A DNA stretch of 64,000 nucleotides from Apostichopus japonicus (lineage: Eukaryota > Echinodermata > Holothuroidea > Aspidochirotida > Stichopodidae). The position numbers and the translations under genes are program-made. Shown one piece after another: positions 33,559 to 46,369 of the stretch. Under the pieces are notes generated by a model, which saw only the letters and a program-made list of their open reading frames with translations, made no database searches and was not told the origin of the DNA. The stretch is from contig NC_092582.1 in NCBI RefSeq assembly GCF_037975245.1, positions 19,928,577-19,992,576 of the forward strand, given 5' to 3'. Each line of letters starts with the position of its first letter. Position 1 is the stretch's first letter.

Positions 33559-36425
33559 CAGGCGCGTAGCCAGGAATTTACCAAGGGAGGGGCGAAACTG
33601 TAGATTCGGCATTGCAAACTATCTAAGCGGAGCCCCACCATGATTGGCGCGAAGCGTACAAGAAAATTTTGGCTGTAAATGCCTCCCAGATCGCTGAAAA
33701 TTTTGGGTTTTGGAAACCCCCCAGATGGCCGGAAACGGCCCTTCCCGAGTATTCTGAGCCACATGTAGACAGCTTTGAAATGAGATCTCATGTCTGGAAT
33801 TTTTCATAATTAATGAAAAAAGTTAGGACAAGTATCTGGAGCACCAGATACAGACCAGCCGGTGGTGCCTATTAAATAAATGATTAACTCAATGCTAAAT
33901 ATTGTTTCCATGTTCTTGTAGAAAACGTAAACTCCGCAAAATACAATTAGTTGTGATTTTGTAGTTACGTGAGATCCGTTATAACCGCCGAGGTGGTTAG
34001 GCTATTTGCTATACACTTAACTATGGTAGGATATTTTTTTTTCGGTATTTTTGGAAATGCTAGAAAATACTTTCTTTTCCCCCCGCTTAACACCAGATGT
34101 GGTCTTACGGTATATTCATAAATGGATGCACTAGAGCTTTGTTTACATGACATTAGTTGCATTTAGTACGATATGCAAGTTTGGCGTGAATTTTTCGAAA
34201 GTGCTTTGTGTCACAACTTCCGTGGGATAATACAAAATGGCACCCTCTAGCGCCCCCTCTGTTGCGACCCCGGGTTTTTCCTTTGGCCTTCAAAGCCGAT
34301 AAAAATAAAATTTTAGATAGATTCAGGGAAGTAAACTCAAAGGACCAAAAGACTACTGAGAGGTTTCTGAAAGTTAACAAAATCGATATATTTACAATGA
34401 TACGATCTCTACTGATTTGTACAAGGATTATTGGTACTAGAAATTTGGAATATTACAGACAGATTTTACAATATTATACGGCCGTTAAATTTTTAAAAGA
34501 TTACTTAACTTATCTTACGCGGCGCGTGCCGGCTCTCGGTTCCTTTCGTAGCTGTTCTGACCTCCTTGCGTCACCAACAACGATGTCGGGATTCTCCCTC
34601 GTAGGCTGGTATCCCGTGACTTGGTCAGGAGCAAAACCGTTCCCCGCTGGTCCAATTCGACTCAACGTTTGTATCCCAAGGATGGCTTCCTCCTGGGTGA
34701 ACTCCGGAAAACTCTGCCGAAGTCACGCCTGTCCCGGTTAAACGACGCACCAATCTAATAAACAAACAGTCCACCGGTTCCTCCGTCCGTCCCCTCGATT
34801 AATCTTTTATCTCAGATGAATTTCTTTTTACAATAGATCGGAAAACTAAACTCCTCATCACCGAAAATATCTCTTATTATATATAGACGGGTTTTATCTC
34901 CCGAAAGTTCTTTTCCAGGAATCCTGACGGAAAAACATCGAGAATCATCCATGTCTCGAAGATACGACTGATAGTTCAACGTTCATTGGTCGACGATATC
35001 CGGTCACCTGCTAAAAATAACTTCCTGTATGTTCTGGAAATTTGTACTCGCTAATACCGAATAGCGCCATCATTTCTCGTAGCTTCCAGAAAAAAACGCA
35101 CAAGTTGTCAGTCACGACGAGTGACCTACTTATCACCCTGACCAGCATATACTGAATACACGTACAATGAATAAAGTCGTTCGTGACACTTTGCTCGATC
35201 TTTCGTAAAATTTGAAAGGTGTATCCTACCACCTTTCCGTACACAATTGGTACACAATTGATTTTCAGTTTTTTTTTTCTCTATACGGTCAAGTGAATAA
35301 GTTGTACATTGAGTATAAACTCATCGCGAATGCAAAAAACGATGTGGGGATTTCCAGCAGACAAATGTTTTCTTTGCGGGATTACTGAGTCAGTTGAAGG
35401 GAATCCCGCACCTTAGTGGGAACACTGAACTGAAGTCAAATTCATACGAAAGAAAACGTTTACTAACCAACATACAATACAAATATAAAAGAACGTGGAA
35501 TGGCAATATTGTTCAAAACATTTCCCGCGAGGCTGATTTATTACAGCAACCTTCCCGCGCTGGGCCGTGGGTGTCCGTGTGACACGTATACCCTGAAGCT
35601 TGCGAAATAGCCATTGTAAGTGGGTTGGGGACACATCATTACTCGTTGGTATTGTGACTAAAATTGAAAGCACGCTCTCTGAACATTTTCCTTTTGTTTC
35701 TGAAACTTTTCTTGTGAAATTTTACTCTTTTTTTTTTTTATAGATGTACTTATTTGTCCTTTGTGTTTTTGTTTTTCGTCCCGTTTTTTTTTTCTATTTT
35801 TTTTTTGTCCGATTTTTTGCTGGATTTCCCGCGTGCATCGCGGATTTCCCGCGAACCTGGTTAGGACGGTTCGCAAGGTTTTCCAGCCCTTGTCACTCGT
35901 GCCTAATGCAATATGATGTAAATTCACCCGCTACGAAGGTTAACGGCCGTATGTGTACTAGCTAGCTGGATAGTGCCTGTGTCTCGCGCGATAAAAATAG
36001 ATATAAATGAAACTATCAAAAGTACGATCGGGAGTTGGAAACGGAAAACAGTCATTGGTCTGGAATGCGGAACTCTGGTAATTTTTACTAAGTATGACAC
36101 TGTGATGTGTTGGATATTTTGAACAGTTATGAACTGGATTTTCCCTAGTCTCAAACAGATTGTTTCTGTATGTTCGACCCTCCGGCTATGGAGCTGTTTT
36201 TTGGAGTTCCTATCGAAAATAAGTGCCGGTCGGAAAAGTCACTCAGGCAGATTGTGGCGGTCGGTAATTCAGCGTGCTGGTCGGGCCCGACCGGCGCCGA
36301 CCGGCAGCGGCAGAACCCTGAAAATACTATCGATATCATAAAAACATTAATTAAAAAAATATATATATGCTCAAGGGGGGCGGCTGCCCCCTTCGCCCCC
36401 CCCCCCTTCCTTGGCTACGCGCCTG
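33559..36425 (+). mobile_element. hAT-like DNA transposon, 2.87 kb, 8-bp duplication
   Basis: The left end CAGGCGCGTAGCCAGG (33559-33574) mirrors the right end CCTTGGCTACGCGCCTG (36409-36425). An exact 8-bp direct duplication, TGCGTGGG, flanks both (33551-33558 and 36426-36433), the normal hAT length. The shared subterminal block lies at 33620-33745, and G/C-run sequence precedes the right end (36375-36408). The long interior is mostly non-coding. About 33906-34185 and 35190-35720 match the region 48208-50600, and 34500-34760 is a GC-richer insert unique to this copy. No transposase was recognised, so it is probably non-autonomous or internally rearranged. Confidence 0.82.
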
Positions 36426-36429
36426 TGCG

Positions 36430-37396
36430 TGGGCATGTGTATTGTCCTTTTCGTTCAAAACTGTATACATATTTAAATGTATGTATGCAATTATGTCCCT
36501 ATTGCAGAACTGGTTTCTTGAATTTATTGCACGTTATAAAGAACTTCAAACTTTTCAAATATTTAAATAAAAAGGATTTTCTTTAAATTAGATTAGACGA
36601 AGAAGTGCGAATTCGTCTCCGAAGGTTACCCGGACACGTCGATCTGTGGACATAGGCATGCGCGCAACCTGAATATACAGGGTCATGGTTTCGAAGACAC
36701 AAAGAGTAAGTAAATAAGTTGTTTAAATAACAATAAGGTTTGCATAGTTAGTACACAACAAAAAAACATAAACGTAGAAAGAACTTAAATATGATCAGAA
36801 GGCCATATCTGTGAGAGGTGATAAACTGTCCTTGTGTGTATCTGATACATTCACAACTTGTCAAAAACTCCACCTTAAACGACTGTGCCGATTTGGTTGG
36901 TATGTGCAATATGATATGAGCTGGTGTCTCGCAGACCCCACATAATGAAAGGTCAAATATCAGGGGTCGAAGGTCAAATTAGGGGGAAGGTACCGTACCT
37001 TTTATTCTAGTATGACTTGTCAGAGATAAAAGTTTGAAGCGGAAGCGCAAAGTGTGACTTTTTGCTCTGATATAAGGACAAACGTTGAACTAAGATTCAA
37101 AGGGCCTTTCCAAGTGGAGACTATCAAAATGCATAGTATCAATGGAAACTGACGTCAAAAATTCAAGGAATAAAATGACAATCGCTATTTCAGTGTTCAG
37201 TTCGGAGTTCATGAGTGGAGGTTGTGAAGATTAAAGATGTTATTATGTAGCCTATCATCAATTGCTCATGAAGGGTGTTTGCCTTCCTAAAACCTCTTGA
37301 AAAGGTCCCAATTCAATACTAAAAAGATCGTCCGTCCGCCAATATCTTATATATGTAAACTTTGTATTTTTGTGTTTGTTTTTACTTATTGCACAG
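36430..37396. other. Upstream region of the sulfotransferase gene
   Basis: No exon identified. The first coding exon begins at a splice acceptor, so an untranslated upstream exon is expected here or beyond the transposon. A dispersed-repeat-like portion at 36850-36980 contains GGGTCGAAGGTCA (36964-36976). No promoter motif can be named with confidence. Confidence 0.4.
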
Positions 37397-37402
37397 GCGT
37401 CG

Positions 37403-40400
37403 ATGATCACATTTGGATGTCTTGTGTTGACCGTCATATGTTTTGTGAGTTACCAGTTGACGTGGAATATAAGCAAACTGCATGTAGCCTATCCAGGTAG
37501 CTCATTTTACAATGAGCTACTCTTCCGCGTACCGGCCATTCCTCTGGGCAGAGAAAATAACAGCTGCTTGGTCAAAGACGGCGAGAGCGCTACAAAAGGA
37601 CCACCTCAAAGACAGCGAACACCAAAGAGGAGATGGGAACGTTATTTTCAACAGGTTAGTGTGGTAAACCATGGTGCTATAAACTGTTTATAGCTCCATG
37701 GGTAAACTAATAACCTCCTTTTTTTATATTATTGACAGCTAATCATTAATCTCGTGATGTCGTATTTCTCCTTACTTATTTGAGAACCGTGTAAAAGTAA
37801 GAGGACCTGACGTTTCGATCCTAGCAGGATCTTCTTCGAAGGCTGAATGACAAGTATAACAGTAACAGAAGGGACAAATACAAGCACAGAATACAGACAG
37901 GTTAATGAGCAGGGTGAACGCAAAATAGAAAGATGTAAGAGGATTAGTAGAGAAGGGATGGAGAGAAGAAAGAAACCAACTGGTGGAAGAGGAGAGAGAG
38001 GTGATAAACAGTAAAGGGACAAAGAGATGATTAAGGAAAGAGGGTAGGAATAAACTTTTATATAAAAAGTTTATTTTATTTTAATTGGCAAACCAAATTC
38101 AAGTTATTACGATAGATCCAATGTTTAACTTATATTCTGTCCACCTGATGCCATCATTTTATAATCCATGGTTAAATTTTAGGTCCTGGATCGCTTTTCT
38201 GTTAACTTTTCATCTGAATTTCGAAATCCTTGCTGGTACGAGGGAACAGAGCTTCAGTGTGTGCCATATTTCTACCAGCTCGGCTCCTATAAGTGTGGAA
38301 CTACAGATCTCTGGGACAAATTAACTCAACACCCGGATGTACTACCTGTTGCTAAGGAACCACACTGGTGGGCGTTGCGAAGATTTGGCTTCACAGATAC
38401 TCCTATTCACAAAGACCTTGGTGAGTTATTAAACAAGAAGCAAATGTTCACATAACAAGACACAACAGTTCTTGCTCAGGCTTTCACTTTAATTACCAAT
38501 TAAAGCATGACAGTTACAGTCATTGTTTCAAACGGCGCGTTGTAATTGGGTTTTAACTTTGAAATGTGTACGTATAGTATAGCGGGAACAGTACTCACAA
38601 TACCTAGACGTACACGCATCCTAAGTTTGAAGTCCATCATAGTTCATAAAAAACTGTTTTATGCATTTTGTATCTGTGGATTTGTGATGTCATCATAAAG
38701 CTGCCTACTTAAAACTGACATTTCCCAAATGCAGTCAGCACAACAAATGTTTCGTTGATAGGTACATGAAATATCACAATTATACACTGTTACACAGCAT
38801 TGACGATGTATGTATGATATTCTGCTCTATGGTATGATGGCACCTTTCTATGGAACGCCAAAAAGACAATAATTGTATATGATTATATAGTATTTTTTAT
38901 AAGATAATATACTAAATTACACGATGATAATAAGAAACTAAACGATGATGATAAGAATCTTCACGATTATAATAACAAAGTACATGATCATAATAAGAAA
39001 CTATATGTCGAAAATATGAAATTACACGATTATAATAAGAAGTACACGATAATAATCTAATCAGAACAAACACGTCACACACACGAACAACACTCTACAA
39101 CAGTGAAAACAACAATCATATAACTTTTATGTTGAGTCATGAGGTCCACCTTATGAATAATATGCATATGCATACGCGTATTCATGCGGATATGCATACA
39201 CTTGTGTTTTATATCGTAAGCAGTTCTACTAGTATCGTGTGTTTTGATTATTATTATCGTTTATTTTCTTATTATTAACGTGGATTTTATTGTTACCATC
39301 ATGTAAACTCTTATTATAATCGTGTAAACTTAGTATACTTTGGCGCCTTTTCTTTATATTATTATTTATGTATTATTGTTTTCTATATATCATTATCATA
39401 TAATATATCATCAGTTGTAGTCCTTTTGGCGTTCCATATCTTTTTCATCACGAAGTGAGCATTAACGTACGTTCTGGTTGCAGTGTTACACATTCGTAAT
39501 GAAACAGGCCAAGACGACGATAGTTCTGTACAATGGTACTTAAACTTATACAAAAATCAATCTGTGGAGCTGATACAGAAGAACCCTAAGCTTATTTTTG
39601 GTAAGTTTATTGATGTTATTATCAACTTTGTAACAAACATAACAAGGCTGCAAGGAATAGTTAAAGGGATACTTTCGACGGTAAAGAGGGCGACAAAGAG
39701 AAATGTATTCCATCCAAGCTGTTGGCTTAGCCAAAAATGTTGTCCTTAACTGGATATATGGTTGATTGAATGCCGAGCCTATTCTGACTGACTAGACCTT
39801 CTCTTATGTTGAAATGTGATGCATTTGAATATTTGTATACCTATTAAAAACAATTCTCTCTGAATACATGATTGAAATATAATCAAGGACATCAAAGTTC
39901 AGTCCTGATTATATCATTCATTCTGATTTAAACAGATGAATTCACAAAATAGAACCGAATTTGTGATAATTATGTACTCTTTGTTTCGTATAGGAGACGC
40001 TTCAATATCCAACCTTTGGGGTCTTGGAATCTACAACTGGAAGGAGCATTTCCCCAATCAGACCGATCCACCAGTCTTTTTGTCAGATTTAATTCACGCA
40101 GTCCAGCCAACTGCCAAAATAACCGTTATACTAAGAGACCCTGTGGAAAAGTACTTTCAATATATTCATAAAGCTTATAACTTCATGTAGGTTACCTAAT
40201 TCCAGCGTCCATGATAATATTCTCTCATAGATGCAAACCCACCATTTTAGGCATTATTAAATGTTTGTCGTGTTGCCCTGTAACGGATTATTTGCTTTAA
40301 AGCAGCATTTTGCGTTTGGTCGCCGTTTTCTACTTTTTTGACATGGCTATCGAGTTTTTTTACACATATCAATCACAAAACAGCACATTAAGATATTAGC

Positions 40401-43400
40401 CAAGTTTTTCCCTGCCAACAACGTTAATTGGCGAGTAATTAAGGATATTTGCAGATAATGAGAAAAGTGTCCACGCCAAATTTCACATTTAAATTCATCG
40501 TATACAGTCCCCCAAACCCACTAGTTTGAATTCAACCAATCAGAGATGCAGGTTTAGTTATGAGCCGTTGCTAAAAATAGATTCAAGACTTTGCATTGGT
40601 ACAACCAGGGAGTTGTAATGGAACTCCTTGTTGGAACTGCCATATAGACTGTAAACAACTCAAGAATGGTGCTGTATTACGTATTGGTCAATGACGTTGT
40701 AGAGTTTAAATATTCATATTATGGGCGAGGTTCATTGGGATCCCAACGGAAAATATCTTGGAGAAAAACAAAGTTGAAAGTTGCAAATTTTTCGACTTTT
40801 ATGCCACCATTTGAAGTAAGATTTAAATAGATAAGCTAGTTATGTATGTCGTTATGGCATAGTGGAGTTAGTGAGGTTGAGAAAAATCATAGAAAAGGAC
40901 GCAAAATGCTGCTTTAATGTCTATACTAAGCGTGATCAACCAATCAGAACAGCGTTTTCACTCATGTGATATATCATTTAAAATTGTTGCTGTCTTATGT
41001 GTTGGGTCGTCATCGTGAGCTCAGGTTATAAGCACACGCGAAGACCGAAGTCTTGTGTTGCTTTTTATTACACTGTATGACCTATACATGCATGGAGATG
41101 TGTGGTGTTCGAGAATGGACACAACTGAAACAAGTTCAAATGTTGAAGAAGAAAAAGTGTCGCATTGAAGAATAAAAAACTAATTCAAACTGCTGATTCT
41201 GATTTGACATTCAACTATGAGCAGCCATAAAAGAAAATTATCCTAAATTCTTAGTAATAACACATTAAACATCATAAATTGACTTTCATATATACAATGC
41301 TAACATAACGGTTATGTAGAAGAAGGAGTAAAGAAGATAAGCCTATATTTTGTTTCAGATTGGAAGCGTACACAACAATAAAGAACTAGAGCCAGCGAGA
41401 GGAGAGAAAACTGACTTCACTGGGTGGGGGGGGAGGGTGCCCCAGCCGTATATTACTTAATTGCACAAGAGCAAATTATTTATAACGAAGAAAAAATATT
41501 TTGTTATTATAAAATTATTTTCCAATGTTGTCAACACAAGTTCCAATTTGGGTTTATGTAAGAGCTATTATTTTAATTTCTTTCCATTCTTAGATTATGG
41601 ACTACTTACATGCTTAGAAGAAGTGTAACGCAAGACTCTAGCACCTTTGATACCTACACCAATCGATTAATCAAGAATGCAGCGAAGTGTGAATCAATAC
41701 ACACACCGTTGTACTGTGCGTTCACGAATGAGGCAATGCCGGTATCACCTCTTCGTAACGTAAGTAACTGTTGTTTAATAAGCTCAAGTTAATATGTTTG
41801 ATTCAGGATAATAATCATGGTTGGAGGTATCGGTAGTCGTGTGGCTAGGCCAGTAGCAAGACCGGGCCATGACCCCTCCCCATCCGAATACAGACTATTG
41901 AGCCCCTCTAAACCCCAATATAGACTATCCCTACCTCAATATAGTCTATTAAGCCCCCTCTTCACCCCAATACTGTCTATTGAGCCCCATCTCCACTGAC
42001 CCCAATGTCACCATTTATACTTAAGTGCGCATATTACTGGACACGAGTATTGTGCCTCTGCTTTTAATTTTGGTGGCTCTCCTTAAATCGTTGGTACCCC
42101 TCCAACACATACTTCCTAGCTACGGGCCTGGGCGTGACCTCACGTATATATGCTACCCAACTGAGGGTGTTATTGTATGTGCTCAGGTAACTGCAAGTTG
42201 CACACACTGCATCAGAGGGCTTCATCTCTATTCCGACAAGCTACATCATGCAACGAAGCCCTTTCATTGGCTGTAGACAAGTAACGTCAAAGATATTATA
42301 AAGGGATTGTAAGATTCATTCGGGCCGGAAGAAAATGGAAGAAACATGCGACTGTGCTTGTCATCAAATGAATTTTAGTGGATCTTTTTGTATATTTGTC
42401 ATGGTTTATCTTTATATGTTTATCTAATATACAACTATTTATATGACTGCATATAATGCAACGACGCCTTGCTTGATATGGAGACTAGTGATGTTACAGC
42501 GATTTTAATTTGAGCTATTAATGTAAGATTCATCAGCTGACCAAAGAGGTTATCGGTATTGCCCCCATATACGCTAGAAGTTCAAATTATGGTCATTCAT
42601 GTTCACATGGCCTTGTTACCACACAAGCAGCACTGTTTCATAGCTTTCCTCAACATTGTATATTTCCGCAGTAATACATAAATTGCCTCTATACTCTTCA
42701 CGATGTCTTCGGATGACCGTTGGGAGTAAATTAAATTCCGTGATGTGTACTTTTGATCATTAAAACCTTAAGAACTTTTGATTTAATGTTGCTGGGATAA
42801 GTTGTAACTTTGCAATATACAGAAAAATTAATAACAATGAAGTAACACTGTAGTAGATTAACTAAATGACTGGTCCAATCTACACCGTTATTAAGTAGAT
42901 CTATGTTTTTTTTTCTTACTTTTTTCCAAGAAATCTTCAATACGTATCTATATATGGTCGTAATTTTTCAGAGTTAAACAAATGCCTGACGCACTCTCAT
43001 TCCAACTGATTGTGTTTGTTCGTCTCCCTTGAACCGGAGAATTAAAAAAAAACTCTGACACACATCTTAGCCAAAGATTGGAGATCTGTATAACTGTAAC
43101 CATTTCTGTTGATTTGTTGAAATGAATGCAGCACTATAGGATGCCATACAATACTATTTATAAACGTTCGTGGTAGGCCTTTAAATTCTTGTTTTCTTCT
43201 CGAGTTTGATTTTGGATCAGAGGGTATGACCTAAATTGTCAGAACTACAGTTGTTGTTGTTGTTGTACAATTGTTCAGCCTCCGCTTGGACTATAGTACT
43301 CTTGTAACGGTCTACAACATATTAACATTTTTGTGTGTGAACTTGTGTGTTAAGTTACACTTTTGTTTTTTAGAAACAATACACTTTGTTTAACGATTGA

Positions 43401-44574
43401 GAATGATATCCAAATCCACCCAATTTGACAAATTTCATCTTAAGAAGCAAGGACGTATGTCGTTAATATTTTCTATTCCATAATCAACAGAAACTTTACG
43501 AAGGAGTGTTTGTCTTGTACCTGCGAGAATGGATCGAGGTTTTTGGATCTAAGAATATCCACGTTCTGAGAATAGAAGACTGGAAAAGTAATCCGATCAA
43601 TGAATTAGAACGATTGATAAAATATCTCGAATTAGGTTTGTTGCTTTCATCAACTTTATTTTTTAAGGAATTTGATTCTTGAGAATATATACAATCGTTT
43701 AAACGACGAAGTCTACAAATTTATGTTTTGTTTAGCTCGAAATCAACTCGAAATTGTTGGGTTGATCTCGAATGAAAATCATGAGACACATAGAAGAAAG
43801 TTACGACATAAAGATTCGGAAATCCTTGACAACGATGGAAATAGCTCCAATCAGGAGTTGTTGCTTTCGTTACCCTCCCCCCCCCCCCCTCCCTGCTTGG
43901 TGGCAAAGAAACGAATACCTTCGATGTACGCTGGCCAAAAGGGACATTAGAAAAAAGTTGATAACTCGGGATGTATTTTTTTCAAGTTTCTGAAGTTTCA
44001 CAATTTAAGGAAAAATTCATTAAACCAGTGTGATTTCATGCATTAGATGAACAAAAGTGATTTAAATTTTTTTTTTTTTCATATTTTTTATTATTTTATT
44101 TTTTTATTTTTTATTTTTATTATTTTTATTTATTTTTATTATTTATTTTTTTATTATTTTATTTATATTATTTTCATATATTTCATATTTTTTTCTCATG
44201 TGGGTGTAAATGTAATGCACAAGTGTATCAAAGAATGGGCATGGTCCTAGCTTGCCTTGGCCTCATTTGCCGGAAGAAGGGGGAGTGGCATGCATGTGGG
44301 CCCTTCATATTTTAAATTTTGCTTAGACAGATGATCCATCGCATTTAGTATTCTCCTTATCTTTGTTATTCTTTTTTCTCTTTTAGACCCTTTACCTACT
44401 GAGACATTAAACTCCATCGTAAGCCGGAGTAAGATCAATGTGAACAAATATGCAAAAAAGAGAAATATGACAATGTGGCAGTCTACACGAAAAAAATTGC
44501 AGAAGTTTTACCGTCCGTGGAATCAACACCTCTCTGAATTACTGAAAGATCAGAAATACACTTGGGATTATTAA
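37403..44574 (+). CDS. CHST15: Carbohydrate sulfotransferase 15-like, complete seven-exon gene
   Basis: CHST15-type enzymes are Golgi type II membrane proteins that transfer sulfate from PAPS to N-acetylgalactosamine 4-sulfate in chondroitin chains. Coding exons are 37403-37654 (exon starts 37397 after TTGCACAG), 38183-38420, 39484-39600, 39994-40186, 41594-41759, 43491-43635 and 44387-44574. All junctions are GT-AG and in phase, giving 432 residues. Residues 1-21 form the signal anchor (MITFGCLVLTVICFVSYQLT). The 5'-phosphosulfate loop is YQLGSYKCGTTDLW with Lys121, followed by KEPHWW. The 3'-phosphate region is ITVILRDPVEKYFQYI with Arg250, but the usual Ser eight residues on is Gln258. The C-terminal part, YEGVFVLYLREWIEVF and KFYRPWNQHLSELL, matches CHST15 and ends TWDY. 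The start ATG is the first in the exon and precedes the membrane segment. Introns hold two inserted DNA transposons. Confidence 0.9.
38851..39436. mobile_element. TA-flanked palindromic MITE in sulfotransferase intron 2
   Basis: The left end TGGAACGCCAAAAAGAC and right end GTCCTTTTGGCGTTCCA are inverted complements with one difference. Each is bordered by TA (38849-38850, 39437-39438), the Tc1/mariner target. The arms are built from degenerate ~21-bp units (ACACGATTATAATAAGAA-like, 38915-39060) whose reverse complement recurs at 39230-39340, so most of the 586 bp can fold back. No transposase is present. Confidence 0.75.
40301..40913. mobile_element. TTAA-flanked MITE in sulfotransferase intron 4
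   Basis: The first 15 bases, AGCAGCATTTTGCGT, are exactly inverted at the right end, ACGCAAAATGCTGCT (40899-40913). TTAA lies directly outside each end (40297-40300, 40914-40917). This duplication is typical of piggyBac- and Kolobok-type transposons. The 613-bp body shows no coding frame. Confidence 0.82.
41886..41995. repeat. Degenerate tandem repeat, ~30 bp unit
   Basis: About four units of CCCAATATAGACTATTGAGC-like sequence followed by CCC(C/T)TC, in intron 5 of the sulfotransferase gene. The flank at 42115-42131 (CTAGCTACGGGCCTG) resembles the right end of the hAT-like family. Confidence 0.65.
44066..44200. repeat. T-rich low-complexity tract
   Basis: About 130 bases of TTTTTATTATTTTATT-like sequence in the last intron of the sulfotransferase gene, ending roughly 190 bp before its acceptor. 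It generates a spurious Phe/Tyr/Ile-rich frame. Confidence 0.85.
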
Positions 44575-44909
44575 AGCGAAAAGTCTGAGATATAAAAAGT
44601 ATATGCATTAAACCTGGATAACGTAATCAAGTATAAAGCTTCATATTTTAGTATAGTTGTTTAGATTTAAAGTTTGGAAATTTTGTGCACTTTGTTTTAT
44701 TGGGGTCATGCATGTACCTAAACTTGTGATGTCGAACAATGGGCTATAACCCAACAACTGTTCTTGTTTGATCAATGGATCGGGTAAATTTACCGTAATG
44801 CTGGTTTATTTTTAATTGCAGAGTTATGTTCGAAAGGTATGATTGGGTAACTTTTTTCAATTGTAGATGAGTTTCAAGTGCATTTGTATCAAGGCAAACG
44901 ATAAAAAAC

Positions 44910-44915
44910 AATAAA
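44910..44915 (+). promoter_or_regulatory. Candidate polyadenylation signal
   Basis: AATAAA 336 bp after the sulfotransferase stop codon. It is the first canonical hexamer seen downstream of the stop. It is a weak prediction because the surrounding sequence is AT-rich. Confidence 0.35.
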
Positions 44916-44919
44916 TTAC

Positions 44920-46019
44920 TACGCAGTTTACTTTCTAAGACTTAAATGATTTTATTTTTTTAGATTTCATGTAGCTCAGTACCAGAAGACGTTATCAAAT
45001 AGTTCTTAGTTCATTTTTTTCGAGACCAAGCCTTACCTTTTCACCACACTAAGTTCCTATGTACTTTTCCTAACATTCGTATGCTTCGTCGGCCTCGTCG
45101 GCCTCGTCATCGAATCAGCGTCTAAATACGACCTCAAACTCATACATGAGGTAAGCTCCAGATCTTCGTATTATTAGCGTAGGCACGTCGAAGACCCCTC
45201 CATCGTTAGTTTCCTTGCCACCGTCGTCCCCTCCTCAGGTCCACGCTAACTCTGCTAACTCTGTGCATGTGTAGACAAATATCCAGCGTTGGTATTCTGG
45301 AGATTCTGGCTACTTCTTCCGCAAAGGATTCTCTAAATTCATCCATCAAGGCTTCCATGTTGGAGTAGGTAATGGATATGAGAATGAACCACCTCAGGCG
45401 CAAGTTAATATACCCATGATTTTCTTATAACATTTATACAAATTAGACATGGTCCATTATTGTTCAGACAAGTTAATGGATCTTACATCGGATTTAAATA
45501 GGTTTTTGGGCGTTGCTGTTTGTTCACGAGTCTTAAGCTCCGGAGAGAGTTAAGGCGGTCACTACCTTTAAGACGACCATTAGGTGAGGGTACGCGGATT
45601 AAAAAAAAAACAAGGTTCAAGTTAGGAGAAGTTTGAGGGATTACCGGTACTCTTTGTTGAAGGCTCCTTGGATTCGATAAGGAGCTTAACCCTGGTACCA
45701 GCAGAGTGTCTTCGGTGAATGGTGGGCTTAACTCATTAATTAGACAAATAAAGGTTAAGTTAAAAAACGAAGTTGTATAACAACAAGTTTCGGTTTGTCG
45801 AGGGCTGATTGACAGTTTAAGCCTGTAATGGATTACAGTCTAGGGGGAAATGATTTGTGTCGTTTTCGTCATGTGTTCCTGGCCTATCCTAAGTCTAATA
45901 ACCAAACACGGCTCAGATTGATTTAATACATGCGCATTAAAGGAATAAGTGGTAGGGCCATCCTAAATCGAATAACCAATCACGGGCTCTAATTGTTTTG
46001 AGACATACGCACTGAAGAA
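44920..46019. other. Intergenic, nothing recognised
   Basis: A short GTCGGCCTC duplication lies near 45090-45107, and an ACTCTGCTAACTCTG duplication near 45247-45262. A minus-strand frame at 45403-45206 has coding-like text (MEALMDEFRESFAEEVARIS) but no recognised family or splice context. Confidence 0.35.
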
Positions 46020-46367
46020 ATGAGTATCAGTTTCGAGGGCTTCACTCTTACCAACGCGTTTGATCATGACAGAAGTCATTTGAAATCACCAACTTGTCGA
46101 AATATTCGTTCTAATTTTTCATACGCTTTAACTAAAAAAATATCTAAAATCGATTCCACGAATCACCAAATTTTAGCAGCTGCTTCTTGCTTTGAGGATT
46201 TGGAAGTCATCACTGTTGAGGAAGTCCTGCACGAGGGGGAATGTATCAATTTTTTAAACGTATATGCGATTTTGTTACGGCCGGAGGATCAGCCTTTCGT
46301 AAACGTATTGTTGCGCAGCCACCAAACTATAGATAGTATAAGCGGAAATGTTCACCGTTATTTGTAG
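46020..46367 (+). other. Unidentified open frame, 115 codons
   Basis: Open from ATG at 46020 to TAG at 46365-46367, with mixed composition (for example HQILAAASCFEDLEVITVEE) and no low-complexity bias. No domain recognised, no splice sites obvious, and no neighbours that suggest a function. It may be a mobile-element fragment or chance. Confidence 0.2.
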
Positions 46368-46369
46368 AC

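Noticed and set aside
34500-34760. GC-richer segment in the 33559-36425 element as a transposase exon
   Set aside because: Open on both strands, but no hAT transposase motif or splice context could be seen.
41845-42131. Another hAT-like element ending CTAGCTACGGGCCTG
   Set aside because: The left side only vaguely resembles the family terminus and no target duplication could be found.
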